A stretch of 64,000 nucleotides of DNA, taken from NCBI GenBank assembly GCA_037013495.1, contig CM072806.1:30692001-30756000 (forward strand). Direction: 5' to 3'. The notes under the pieces were generated by a model that saw nothing but the letters and a program-made list of their open reading frames with translations, had not been told where the DNA came from and did no database searches. This DNA is from Hippophae tibetana. Its lineage: Eukaryota; Streptophyta; Magnoliopsida; Rosales; Elaeagnaceae. A program made the translations under genes and the position numbers. Shown one piece after another: positions 10,903 to 20,744 of this stretch; position 1 is the first letter of the stretch, and every line of letters starts with the position of its first letter.

Positions 10903-12984
10903 TAAAATAATTTTAAATCTAAGTAGGATTTAAAATTTAAAATCTATGATTTTATGATTTGAGATTTAGGATTTAAGATATAAGTTTTAATATTTGTAGT
11001 ATCTATTTAGAGTTTAAAATTAGAATTTAAAATTTAAAATTTAGTAACTTTTTTCTTCTTTAAAATATGTCTTTTAATTACTATCATATATTTTTGTTTA
11101 TTTTATTTTTTATTGTAAATAGCACTTATATCAATCTTAAACTCGTAATAAAATGATATTTAAAAATTACTTAAATCAAACCAACCTAATTCAATTTTTT
11201 AAGTTTTATAAGATTATTTAGATGATTTGATTTTAAATTCTGAAAAACAAATCAATATGAATTTGTTCGATTTTAAAAATTCAAAAACTAAGTAAAAGCT
11301 AACCAACCCATATATAATATTATATTTAATTTATTTTTTAATTTTTTTAGATTATTCATATTTTTTTAATTTAATCATAATCATCTAAATCTTATATATT
11401 TTTTCTTTTAGATATATTTGTGTGCATGGTATAGATAAAAATATTTAAATTAATATGTATACATAGATTACTATTTAACTTAAACATTAACAATTAAGAT
11501 ATCATATTATAATTGTTAATATATATATTTATACATATATACATAAATTATAAAGCTTAAAGTTTGTAAAATCAAAGTTATTTTCAAAGAACAAAAACTT
11601 ATAGTCACAATTTAGAGAGAATATAGATTTTAAAAACTAATGCAATCAACCCAAAGCAATCCAATTTTTTTAATTCGATTTGGATTAGTTTTACATCTTT
11701 AATTGTTTTTGTTTGATTTTTACTTCTGAAAACGAATTAGGTTGTGCAGGCTCGACTTTAAGTTGAATACCGAACCAATCTAATTTTACACACCCCTAGG
11801 TAGTATAATTATTTTAGTTAAGATGTTTTGTGTCAAATTATTTGTCCTCTATTCCCTCAATCACACACTTGAAATATACTTCTTTAAAAAAAATTCAATA
11901 TGAAATAAAATTTATGTTAACTAATGTACAAATTTTATATTTATAAATCTTACAAGTGGACAATGAGTTTAAAAATTTAATTATTTTCTAATATAGTTAA
12001 GAAAACTAATTCATAAATACTCTAACAATTTGTTAGTTGTGGTAGATAACTATAAATTCTAAATTAATCTATATCTAAAGAAATCATGTAAATGAAACCG
12101 AGTAAATTAAACTATAGTCAAATCTAGGATGATTGATGAATATGAAATTTTAACGAGTATAACCTTTCATGAACATAACGAATTAAATAATTCAAATATA
12201 AGTTATATTTATTGATTTTTTTCTTTTAAATAAGCAAACTCCCCATAATCATGGAAAGTTCTCAATGATATTCAATTAATTAATTCTTCTTTCACGGGGA
12301 TTAATTGATTAATTGATAAACTAAGAAACATACATAAACCAAGATCTTTAATTAATTAATAACTTCTTTAATCGGACATAAAATTAATAAACCTATGGAT
12401 GATATATTCTTTAATTATAAATCAATATTTGACCCATCATTAATTTATAATTATAAATATTTTTTAACCGCCTAATTTAATACAAATCAATGAAATTATA
12501 TTAAACTCTTATTTATTATGCACAACTAAGCTCAAATAATGTATCTAATGCTTAATTCTAAAATATTTTTTTAATCATAAATCAAGATTTAGTCTGTTAT
12601 GATTTTATGATTAAAGATTTGAAGATTATGAATAAAATGTAAATCTAAAACTTTTATTTATATAAATTAAAATATTGTTCTTCCAATCATTAGACGTAGA
12701 GACTAAAATTTTATGTTACAGATTTAGCTAATTATAGTTAAATTAACAAAAGTCAATTTAACTATAAAAATAAAGTATTGGTAGGATCGGCGATGCCGAT
12801 TTTGCTCATCATTATGCGAGCGAGTTGGAGGAAAAGGAGGAAAGAAGATAGGGAAGAAGGAAGAATGCATGTAACTGGGTAGCTCGCGAGCTAGGAAAAA
12901 GGAATCCAAAAAAGAATAAAAAACTAGGAAAAAAGAAAAAAAGGGAGGGAAAATGAAAAATGAGAAAAAGGAAAAAATTAATAA
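10903..12984. other. AT-rich intergenic DNA upstream of AIP2
   Basis: Extremely AT-rich. No coding motif is seen on either strand. A possible small hAT-type terminus lies at 11720-11800. An open stretch near 12724-13086 on the minus strand is low-complexity Phe/Ser translation without homology and is not called. Confidence 0.6.
11720..11800 (-). mobile_element. Possible hAT-like MITE terminus
   Basis: The minus strand begins CCTAGGGGTGTGTAAAATTA, then GGTTCGGT. TAGGGGTG-type ends followed by GGTTCGG repeats are common in non-autonomous plant hAT elements. I could not find the other end or a target duplication. Confidence 0.25.
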
Positions 12985-13067
12985 AAAAAATTGATGTTGT
13001 CTATGGCCTCGGTTTTTAAAAAACCGAGGCTCAATGTCCAAGACCGTATATATGTTTTGTAGTAGTG
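12985..13067 (+). mobile_element. CACTA-type right terminus
   Basis: The segment ends TTTTGTAGTAGTG, the reverse complement of a CACTACTACAAAA terminus. The subterminal motif 'aaccgaggc' and its inverse (CCTCGGTTTTTAAAAAACCGAGG) matches the motif family at 18525-18757. No left terminus was found. Confidence 0.5.
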
Positions 13068-13089
13068 TCTCTCCTAAGACTATCATTGT

Positions 13090-14256
13090 TGAATTTCCAT
13101 CTTGGTCATCAATACCTAATTTTCTTAGTATTTAATGCCTTGAAGAACATAACATAGTAAATACTCTTGATAAATTCAAATTAACTTTAGAAATCATATT
13201 AAAATGATCAAAGAATTGTGATGTGAAAATGGTATTGATTGTTGGTGTGATTTTGATGCTTTAGGATTTTTCAGAAATGCCAGTTGACTCTCCAATTTTT
13301 TTTCTCAAAAGGTTTATTATTATTAGCACTTGTCTCTTCACTATGGGAGACTATAATTTCATCTTTTTTATTATCTACACTAAATGAAAATCTTTAGTAA
13401 TTTAGTTAATAATTTATTGACTGCCTTATCACTTCGAAGGATTGTAACATCCTTTGCTTGTTTTGCTTAGCTAGGCAACTTTTCTTTTTATTGCCTTTGT
13501 ATGTGTTCTGCTAGCTATCCAATTTTAACTTCAACCCTTTTTACTAAAGCCTCAACGAAGTTCAATCTTGGATTTATTTTCAATTGGTTGTCTTTACTAA
13601 TTTAAATAAAGGCATTCAAATTATCTTGTAAGATTGGTTTATTGGACCAATTTAGTGGATAATGCTAGTTTTCATATGGCCTTTATGTTTTGTTTTAAGT
13701 ATAGGCTTGGTAATTTCTGGTTTCCAAATAGGGTCAAGATAATTATAGGTGTTGGAATGATACCTTTGCAATTAATTAGCTTTTTCCAAGGTATCCACAC
13801 TAGAAATCGAACAAGTGAAAGCATTATGTCCAATTGAACCATAAACTTCACATACCTCTTGATTTGAAATTTGTTGGGTAGTGAGGAGTTGCACTTGCTT
13901 AGTCAATTCTGCAAATTGCAAGGTCATTTGTTTCCAAATCCAACTTTATTGACTCGTGCTCTTCTTCCTCAAGAACTTTTCTATTAGGAATTAGTACCTA
14001 ACATCTTATAAATCTCATAAGCTTATTCTGCCATCTTTTCTCCCATAGCTTCTCCTACAGCATTATCAACAATGTACTCACACTATTATGTTGGTCCATC
14101 ATAAAAAAAACTAGTTCTAAACTTGTAATGGATAGGTATGATGTGGGCATTCTATGAAAAAGAGCTTGAATCTGTCTTAAGTTTCATGGAAAGGCTTTCC
14201 ATTCATTTGGAAGAATGTAGTTATTTTTTCCCTTAACTTTATGGTCTTCTAATGGG
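13090..14256 (-). pseudogene. Athila gag remnant
   Basis: Minus-strand frames carry decayed Athila gag features. A capsid end matching the family's '(I)VDNAAGG..EKTAEEAYEL' region is read as 'IVDNAVGEAMGEKMAE' near 14050-14090. A zinc-knuckle remnant 'CEVYGSIGHNAFTCSI' (one cysteine lost to tyrosine) lies near 13800-13850. Stops and frameshifts are frequent. The short-LTR element starting at 14257 interrupts or abuts its upstream part. Confidence 0.6.
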
Positions 14257-14325
14257 AATAGTACCTACCCATAAATTTACTATATATTACCTCCCACCCA
14301 CCCCCTCTAAATTCTGCAGGTATCA
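14257..14325 (+). repeat. Truncated 5' LTR
   Basis: The last about 70 bp match the end of the LTR at 17760-17896: TATATAATTACC-like, CCCC-rich, then CTAAATTCTGC and GTATCA. The first half of the LTR is missing. Confidence 0.6.
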
Positions 14326-14326
14326 A

Positions 14327-14339
14327 TGGTATCAAAGCC
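14327..14339 (+). other. Primer-binding site (tRNA-Met)
   Basis: TGGTATCAAAGCC starts one base after the LTR end. It differs at one position from the usual TGGTATCAGAGC plant primer site. Confidence 0.8.
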
Positions 14340-14594
14340 GGTTCCAGCCATAGACGACCGGAATCGATCCAGCACAAAGACATCTGATGAGGAATATGAT
14401 TCCTTTATGCCATCTGGGTTCAATTCAAAGAGATTTAATTCATGCTATAGTCGTTTCAAGCTGAGGTGATAGCTCTACGCGCCGCTCACAGCTCACCACC
14501 AGGAACCTTTCTTGGCAATCAAAAGAGTAGATTATCGGGAACCTTTGAGAAATGGGAAGCTCCATCCACAGGTTCCTTCGCCTCATAGACTTGC

Positions 14595-15593
14595 TTGATG
14601 ACCATGGGATATGTGAGGTTAGACTCAATAAATCCCCAATTATGTAATAACCAATCCCCTAGGGTACCTAAGGATGAGAATATGGCTTATACAGACACCA
14701 AAGTGAAGTCTCGTAAGCCTCGCTTGCTTATGCTTGAAATTAGGCTCGAAATTGGGCTATTTTCTGGAAGTGTAGTCTCTATAACTAAAATCCACACACT
14801 GGGTTTACCCAACCCAACCCAATCTAAACTCGAAGAAAATGAGGAAGAGGGTGACGAGGGTTTTCCCAAATTCACTCACTCTGAGCTCTAAGAAAACGAA
14901 GAAGAAGATGAAGACCACATCGAGCTTCAAGAGAATAAGGAAGATGATTACTACCCTCCAACAAAAACTCCCTCTAAACTCCCAATGTACTAGCCATCTG
15001 TTCAGTCACAAAAAAATGTTTCCCCAGCTACTCAGAAAATAGCAATGGGTCTTCGAAATGAGATGTTAGAAATTCAAATTCATTCCAGTAATATAAAAGT
15101 TGAGTATGAGTCATATTCTATTCTTGATACTAGTAACTTGAAGAAATGGTATAAGAAGTGGGGAGGTACAACTTACGTGCATAAGTTGTTTGTAGAAATA
15201 GTGAAGAATGAGTATGCTCCATGTAACCCATGGATGATAATTCTGCGTCCATTAAAGGAATGGGAAAATGCCTTACAGGGGTTCCATTCCAAACTATTTG
15301 AGAATGTAGAACCTAATATTGCTATTAAATAGTCTCACTTTCTTATGAGTACCAAGGCGAATTCATGGGGTGAAAAGCACATGAAAGATGTTCGTATGAG
15401 TACTGAAGATTCTCTAGAAGAAGAACACTCCAACCTAATGTTTCAGCTTCTTCGACCTTGTTTTAGCTTTGCCATTCATGCCCTATCAGCCCTGATAGAC
15501 CACTCTACCTCAGTTGAGAAAGTCACTCTGGAGCTCCTTAGCATAGCCAGAAATCTAGAATCAGAGGTTGAGAGAATTCAAGAACATAAATAA
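14595..15593 (+). pseudogene. Gag-like or unknown region of the short-LTR element
   Basis: A chain of short frames, broken by stops, reads as one decayed protein. It begins with a Glu/Asp-rich stretch ('ENEEEGDEGFPK', 'ENEEEDEDHIELQ') near 14835-14940. It continues with 'LDTSNLKKWYKKWGG' near 15130-15165, then 'PWMIILRPL' near 15230, and a Leu/Ser helical tail to 15593. Its place directly after the primer site suggests gag, but it shows no zinc knuckle and I do not recognise the family. It might be a fourth captured host fragment. Confidence 0.4.
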
Positions 15594-15776
15594 GAACTAA
15601 ACATATGGGCTACATTAATTGTCAATTAAGCTACAATTAAACCTTATAAGATTCATGCAAAAGCTAAAATAATGAAACAATGTGATGGGAAAATTCTAAA
15701 GTAGTTTGATTATGGCAATTATTCCGAGGCTAGTTTACAATATCCCACGAGATAGGCACGCCTAATTATCAACAAT

Positions 15777-16049
15777 ATGACATTGGTTACTTCCTCAACC
15801 CCAGTCATGTGTTCCCAAACCCCAGCAGAGGAAGGTCTTGCTGATAATCCCATTCAACTTGGCAAGAAAATGCTGGAAATAATTAGAGAGGGATTTGTTA
15901 CAACTATAAGTCATTTGGGCCTTAAGAAGGCTGTTCTTATGAAGGTTCTTGATCAGATGGACATAGAAGGACTAACCAGAGAAAATATTGCAAGCCATAT
16001 TCAAAAGTATCTACTCTATTTGAAGAAGATCAGTGGTGGAAAAACTTAA
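15777..16049 (+). pseudogene. Captured GARP (MYB-like) DNA-binding domain fragment
   Basis: Residues from about 15885 to the stop at 16049 carry the C-terminal two helices of a GARP domain: 'FVTTISHLGLKKAV' then 'GLTRENIASHIQKYLLYL'. These correspond to 'FV.AV..LG...AVPK.I' and 'LTRENVASHLQKYRLYLKR' of type-B response regulators and LUX/PCL1-like factors. The first helix with its WT-ELH motif is lost ('MLEIIREGFV'). The Pro of AVPK and an Arg contact residue are changed. The fragment covers part of one domain only, has no introns and is not expected to work. The exact parent gene cannot be named. Confidence 0.75.
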
Positions 16050-16178
16050 CCAGCTAGCAGGGTCACTGCAATTGTCCCTGTTAGTGAACTCAAGACAATG
16101 GAGGAGAGAATTCTTAATAAGAGAATTTTTTTTGGTCACCTAAGACCATTTTAAGAACCTGTTGCAACTGGGTTTCTT

Positions 16179-16434
16179 GAGAAGGTAAGGTATCAAGGGA
16201 AGGGACAAAGAATTGCTAGAGCTAGAATAGTGCTGAGAAACCCAAGGTTACCCATCCTAGAGGACACTGCTAGTACACTTGACTTAGAATCTGAACTCAT
16301 CATTCAACAAGCTCTAGGAAAGATAATGATAGATCAAATAATACTTATTACTGCTCACCTTCTATCAACCTTGAAAGATATGAATACAATCATTGTCTAG
16401 ATCAATGGTGAAGTGATAGTGGTGGCATACATCT
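16179..16434 (+). pseudogene. Captured ABCB transporter nucleotide-binding domain fragment
   Basis: Translation gives 'GQRIARARIVLRNPRL' (ABC signature end, normally SGGQ.QRIAIARA), then 'ILEDTASTLDLESEL' (Walker B, DEATSALD changed to EDTASTLD). Next come 'IIQQALGKIM' and 'ITAHLLSTLKDMNTIIV' (H-loop histidine kept), a stop at 16398-16400, then 'NGEVIVV'. This is the C-terminal half of NBD1 of an ABCB (MDR/P-glycoprotein) protein. The Walker B aspartate/glutamate pair and the signature serine are altered, so it is dead. It has the same parent type as 16804-17513. Confidence 0.85.
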
Positions 16435-16528
16435 AACTTTGATATCCAAGAAAGAAGAATATTCAAATCTTGGGAGTCTTCAAGTGTCCGAATATGTTGG
16501 GATTTCTAGCTCATGATATTACTCTCAT

Positions 16529-16793
16529 ACTTCAAAGTATCCCAGCTTTAATGAAGTTGTTGAGAAATACAGAGCAGAGGGCAAATGATTTTTTTTAGGA
16601 GATATTGAAGCTAGTCAAGGAGCCTTCTAGTACTTGGGGCTTAAAGAGGATCAAGTTCCTTTGATCATCATTCAGACTAGTGAAGGACATAAATATTTGA
16701 AACCAAATCTAGAGCCAGATCATATTGCACTTTGGGTTAAGGATTTCAGTGGTGGAAGGGCATTACCATATAGGAAGTATGAACCCACCCCAC
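16529..16793 (+). pseudogene. Captured protein disulfide isomerase fragment
   Basis: One continuous frame with two stops (16588-16590 and 16630-16632) matches the b' domain of plant PDI. It reads 'VVEKYRAEGK', stop, 'FFLGDIEASQGAF', stop, 'YLGLKEDQVPLIIIQTS', then 'YLKPNLEPDHIALWVKDF' and 'ALPYRKYEP'. These stretches are nearly identical to ordinary plant PDI. The segment lacks the CGHC active sites of the a and a' domains, so it could not act as an oxidoreductase. No introns interrupt it. It lies exactly between two pieces of an ABCB transporter. Confidence 0.9.
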
Positions 16794-16803
16794 ATGACCA
16801 AGA

Positions 16804-17513
16804 CAAGCTTAAGTTAATTACCGTACCTTCTGCAACTGAATGGCCCTCTACAGCACTTGGGTCAATAGGTGAAATTTTAACAGGAACGGAGACTCCATTT
16901 TTCGCTCTTGGAACCACACACATATTGACTACAATTCAATTCCCTTAGGATTCTCAAATCAGGCAAGAGGCTCAATAGATAGCCCTTATATTAGTTGCAG
17001 TAATTTTAGTCACAATTCCAATATATCTGTTACCACACTACCCTGGTACATGGATGGGAGATCAACTCACTTGTCAAGTTCACTTGTTAATGCCCATCGC
17101 TATCCTTAGGAATGTAGTGAGTTGGTTTAAATTGGACGAGAATAAGGCAGGCTCACGGGCACCCACTTTAGCGACAGATGCAACACTAGTTCAAAGTGTT
17201 ATCACTGAATGTTTATCTAAGATTGTACAAGACATAGCTCTTATGATGGTTGCCTTCATGATTGCTTTCATATTAAGTTGGCATATTATAGTGGTGGTTA
17301 TTGCTTCCCTTTTCTTACTTACTGAAGCTAATATTGCTAAGAAATTAAGGGATTAGAAAAGACTACTACAATGCATACTCAAAAGAAAACTCTTTGGCAC
17401 TAGAGGCGATAACAAAAATATGTACTGTCACTATTTTTGGTGTGGAAGACAGACGTTCCATTCAAATTTCCTCTCAACTAGACCAACCAAAGAGGGAGGC
17501 ATTCATAAGAGGG
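16804..17513 (+). pseudogene. Captured ABCB transporter transmembrane domain 2 fragment
   Basis: The fragment starts with 'EWPSTALGSIGEILTG', the entry into TMD2 of ABCB13/14-like proteins. It then reads 'IPIYLLPHYPGTWMGDQL', 'AILRNVVSWFKLDENKAG' and 'LATDATLVQSVI'. After a frame change near 17350-17361 it continues 'YYNAYSKENSLALEAI', 'FGVEDRRSIQISSQLDQP' and 'AFIRG'. Stops lie near 16947 and 16976. The order is that of the second half of an ABCB exporter with no introns, which points to an mRNA source. It follows the PDI fragment directly. It is non-functional and truncated before NBD2. Confidence 0.9.
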
Positions 17514-17759
17514 GTACTTATTTTTTGTCATACCCCAACTTCATCCTTGAGTACAAAGATTCTAAAAGGAGGATGGAATGTTACGAGCCTAATTAGCTCG
17601 AGCTGCTTGGCACAACACATGGGCGCAAGACATCAAGGGAGGGGACCACAAATGGTACAATTCGCAGGCAATACACATGGCCAGCCAACATGCATAGACA
17701 ACACTAAAAGAGGGACCACCAACTAGGTCGTGCACAAGCACGATGATTCTGTTAAGAAA
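17514..17759 (+). other. 3' internal region of the short-LTR element
   Basis: A short frame to about 17726 has no recognisable domain. A stretch GTTAAGAAA just before the LTR is a poor polypurine tract. Nothing else is seen. Confidence 0.4.
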
Positions 17760-17896
17760 TGTTGGAAATTAGTTACATGTAAGGCTATATATAGCCATAG
17801 TATTTGAAGAAGAGATAACAAGAAATATATAATAATTACCTTTATTCCTCTATTATTCTCCTCTTCCCCAACCCTTTCTAAATTCTGCCTGTATCA
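17760..17896 (+). repeat. 3' LTR, 137 bp
   Basis: It begins TGTTGGAAATTAG and ends TTCTGCCTGTATCA. Its terminal 70 bp resemble the truncated 5' LTR. The 5'-TG...CA-3' ends fit LTR rules. TATATATA-like sequence lies near 17790. Confidence 0.65.
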
Positions 17897-18524
17897 TATA
17901 ATGTCCCATGTTTCTGTACAACTAAAATATTATTGTGAGACTCTTTTCATATAATATAATAATATTAAACCATTTGTATGAAATTAGCATATAGGTGATC
18001 TTATTCAATTTGGATTAAGCACTAATAATATAATAAATGGCATATGGTTATGGAAAGAACATGTGATTGAGAATAAGTTTAAAATAATAAAAGTGATCAT
18101 TAGACACCATATTGATAAATCAAATGAATGGATGTTGTATTTGCAGGATTATATTCACGGAATTTAGATGTTGGTATGCTCGATCATACTAAAAGCTGTT
18201 TTTTATGAGGAAATTAATGCATGCTATCAAGGACAAAGATTTTGAAGAACAATATTACAATGGGACATAAAATATTTTCAGATTGATTTAGATCGTAGAC
18301 AATTTGATTAGTTAGCAGCATTAAAGTTTTTTCATGTATATTTTTATATTTTTGGAACACTTTAATTAGCTAGTTTTTATTATATGTGTTTTATTGTATC
18401 GATCTATTAAACTTTTAATGTAATATCTCTTTTAAATTTAATATAATTAATCTTAATGTTTTTAATTTTCTCAATTTATTTTAATTTATATTTAAAAATT
18501 AGCTTAATTGATATTTATATAGTC
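17897..18524. other. No gene recognised
   Basis: AT-rich spacer between the short-LTR element and the CACTA terminus. No confident protein motif. It may be the interior of the CACTA element whose end is at 18757. Confidence 0.5.
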
Positions 18525-18757
18525 ACGGTTTAAATGTAACCGAAACAATATATATATAATTTTGATTTCAAGTCTATGGTCTTGGTTATAGCAAAATAGT
18601 GGCCATAGGGTGAACCTATGACCTCAATTTTTTAATAACCGAGGCCATAGGTAATGACCTTTGGTGTCTCTCACTTAGGTCTCGGTTCTTATAACCGTGG
18701 TCATAGACCTATGGCCACGGTTAAAAACTGAGGCCATGAGTACATATTTTAGTAGTG
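18525..18757 (+). mobile_element. CACTA-type right terminus
   Basis: It ends TTTTAGTAGTG. At least six subterminal copies of a motif like 'aaccg(a/t)ggccatag', in both orientations, fill the last 220 bp, the hallmark of CACTA transposase-binding arrays. The next base begins Athila coding sequence ('FKVFKHF'), so the transposon probably inserted into an Athila gag-pol. The left end is not found in this window. Confidence 0.6.
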
Positions 18758-18759
18758 AG

Positions 18760-20180
18760 AATATCCACTTTAAAGTTTTTAAACATTTTCCTTCTATCTA
18801 TGCTATTGATGAATGCTTTAATATTGATTTAATAGATACACTTACAATTTTATGCATGATAGAATGGAGGATAAACTAGAAGTTTCTTTAGCTATTGAAA
18901 AGGTAGAAGAGGATTTAGATGAGTAGATTAAGGGGTATCATATCCATTAGATAATGCTAAACTAATAAAAAAAATTCAGTACACCCTTAGATCTATCTAG
19001 AATCCCATTTAGGGAAGAGGCCACTCTATCGAACTTATAACTTAAATATTTAACTAAGCACCTTAAGTATATAATTTTGGGAGAAGGGGAAACTTATCCT
19101 GTTAGTATTTCTTTGTCTTTAACCAAAAACCAAGAAAATGAACTTGTTAAAGTACTTAAGAAATTTAAAAAGGCATTAGGTTGGAAAATCGGGTATATTA
19201 GATACATTAGCTCCGCTCTGTGTATGCATAAGATAAATTTAAAAGATGATGCTAAACTCGTTAAAGAGGCCCAAAAAATATTAAACCTAATCATGTAAGA
19301 GGTGGTGAAATAGGAAATTCTAAAAATCTTAAATGTATGAGTCATTTACCCTATTATAGATAGTATCTGTGTTAGTCTAGTGTATGTAGTACCAAAGAAA
19401 TTTGGTATAACAATTGTGAAAAATAAGAAGAATGATTAGTACCCACTAGAACAATCATTGGATCGAGGATGTGTATAAATTTTTTAAAAAATCAAATTTA
19501 TACACTAAAAATGATCACTTTCCTTTTCCATTCATCGATCAAATGCTAAAAGGACTAGCTAGATATGAATTTTACTATTTTCTAGATGGACTTTCAAGTT
19601 ATTATTAGGTACCCATGGCACTAAAAGATTAGGTGAAGACCACTTTTACATATCCTTTAAGGAGACATTTTCTTTTAAAAGTATGTCATTTGGGTTATGC
19701 AATGCCCAAACACATTTCAAAGATGTATGATATCAATCTTCTCAAACATGGTGGAAAAATTCATTGAGGTATTTATAATTGATTGGAACCTCATTTGATG
19801 ATTGCTTGAATAAATTGACTTTAGTTTTAAAATGATATATTGAATGAAATTTGACACATAGTTAAGATAAAAGTCATTTTAGTTAGTTAAGAGAAAAGTC
19901 ATTCTATGGTACAACAGGGGATTGTGTGAGGACATGTTATTTCTAACAAAGGAATTGAAGTTGAAAAAGAAAAAAAATAGAATTTATTGTAAAATTACCA
20001 CCTCTACATCTGTTAAGGGGATTAGAAGTTTCTTAGGACATGTATGTTTCTATAGGCGATTTATTTAACATTTATCTAAAATAAGTCATTCTATATGCAA
20101 TTTGTAGTCAAAAGATGTTTATTTTGATTTTAATGATGTCTGCCTTGTCTCTTGTAATACTTTGAAGGATAAATTAACAT
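18760..20180 (+). pseudogene. Athila pol remnant: linker and reverse transcriptase
   Basis: It starts in the protease-RT linker ('FKVFKHF', 'AIDECFNIDLIDTL'). It then reads 'GEGETYPVSISLSLTK', 'LKKFKKALGWKIG' and 'LCMHKINLKDDAK', the standard Athila RT N-terminus. Downstream motifs such as 'VPKKFGIT' and 'SFGLCNAQTHF' appear in shifting frames, with stops throughout. No intact YVDD/FMDD active site survives in one frame. Ty3/gypsy Athila lineage, dead copy, truncated on its 5' side by the CACTA terminus. Confidence 0.85.
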
Positions 20181-20740
20181 CTACCCCTATAATTTTGACA
20201 CCTAATTGATCTTTTCCATTTGAAATTATGTGTGATGCTTTTGATTTTGCAATCGGATCAATTTTGGGATTGAGAGTGGATAAGAATTTGCATGTTATAT
20301 ATTATGCTAGTAAAAAACTCAATGATGCCCAAATAAATTATTTCATCACTGAGAAAGAATTCATGCATATTATGTTTTCTTTAGATAAATTTAGATCTTA
20401 CTTAGTAGGTTATAAGGTAATTGTGCATTCTGATCATGCAACTTTAAGATATCTACTAAGTAAATCTAATGTTAAGCCAAGATTGATCATGTGGGTTTTA
20501 CTCTTACAAGAATATGATCTAGAAATCAAAGATAAGAAAGGCAGTGAAAACTTAGTAGCTGATCATTTATCTAGGTTAATTTCTAAATTCAATTCTCTTG
20601 AAGGTGAGAGAAAAGAAGAAATTTTTGAAACTTTTCTTGATGAACAACTATTTTCAATAGATTCAAATCCATGGTATGTTGATATAGTTAACTATCTTGA
20701 TATTGGTATTTTAAGACCTAACATTTCTTTTTAGAAAAAA
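20181..20740 (+). pseudogene. Athila RNase H domain
   Basis: The best preserved Athila segment is open from 20228 to 20734. It reads '[14 protein letters not shown]' (first catalytic Asp), '[17 protein letters not shown]', '[18 protein letters not shown]' (catalytic Glu), '[14 protein letters not shown]' (Asp) and '[14 protein letters not shown]' (final Asp). The catalytic residues look intact, but the fused RT before it and integrase after it are broken, so no working polyprotein exists. Confidence 0.9.
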
Positions 20741-20744
20741 GAAA

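Larger units (their letters stand above)
14257..17896 (+). mobile_element. Short-LTR (TRIM-like) retroelement with transduced host-gene fragments
   Basis: Two related ends bracket this 3.6-kb unit. A truncated left LTR ends CTGCAGGTATCA at 14325 and is followed at once by a tRNA-Met primer-binding site. A 137-bp right LTR runs from TGTTGG at 17760 to CTGTATCA at 17896. Such short LTRs with a Met primer site are typical of TRIM elements. Inside, after a gag-like region, lie intronless decayed fragments of a GARP factor, an ABCB transporter and a protein disulfide isomerase. Capture by reverse transcription of chimeric RNA is the known route for such transduction (maize Bs1 is an example). The left LTR lacks its 5' part, so no target duplication can be tested. 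Confidence 0.7.

Noticed and set aside
12724..13086. 120-codon minus-strand frame
   Set aside because: Phe/Ser-rich translation of poly-purine DNA running into a CACTA terminus; no homology.
14257..17896. Endogenous pararetrovirus
   Set aside because: A tRNA-Met primer site also occurs in caulimovirids, but there is no movement protein, coat or RT, and LTR-like ends are present.
20228..20734. Functional RNase H gene
   Set aside because: The domain is open but flanked by broken RT and integrase of the same Athila pol, so it is a surviving stretch of a dead polyprotein.
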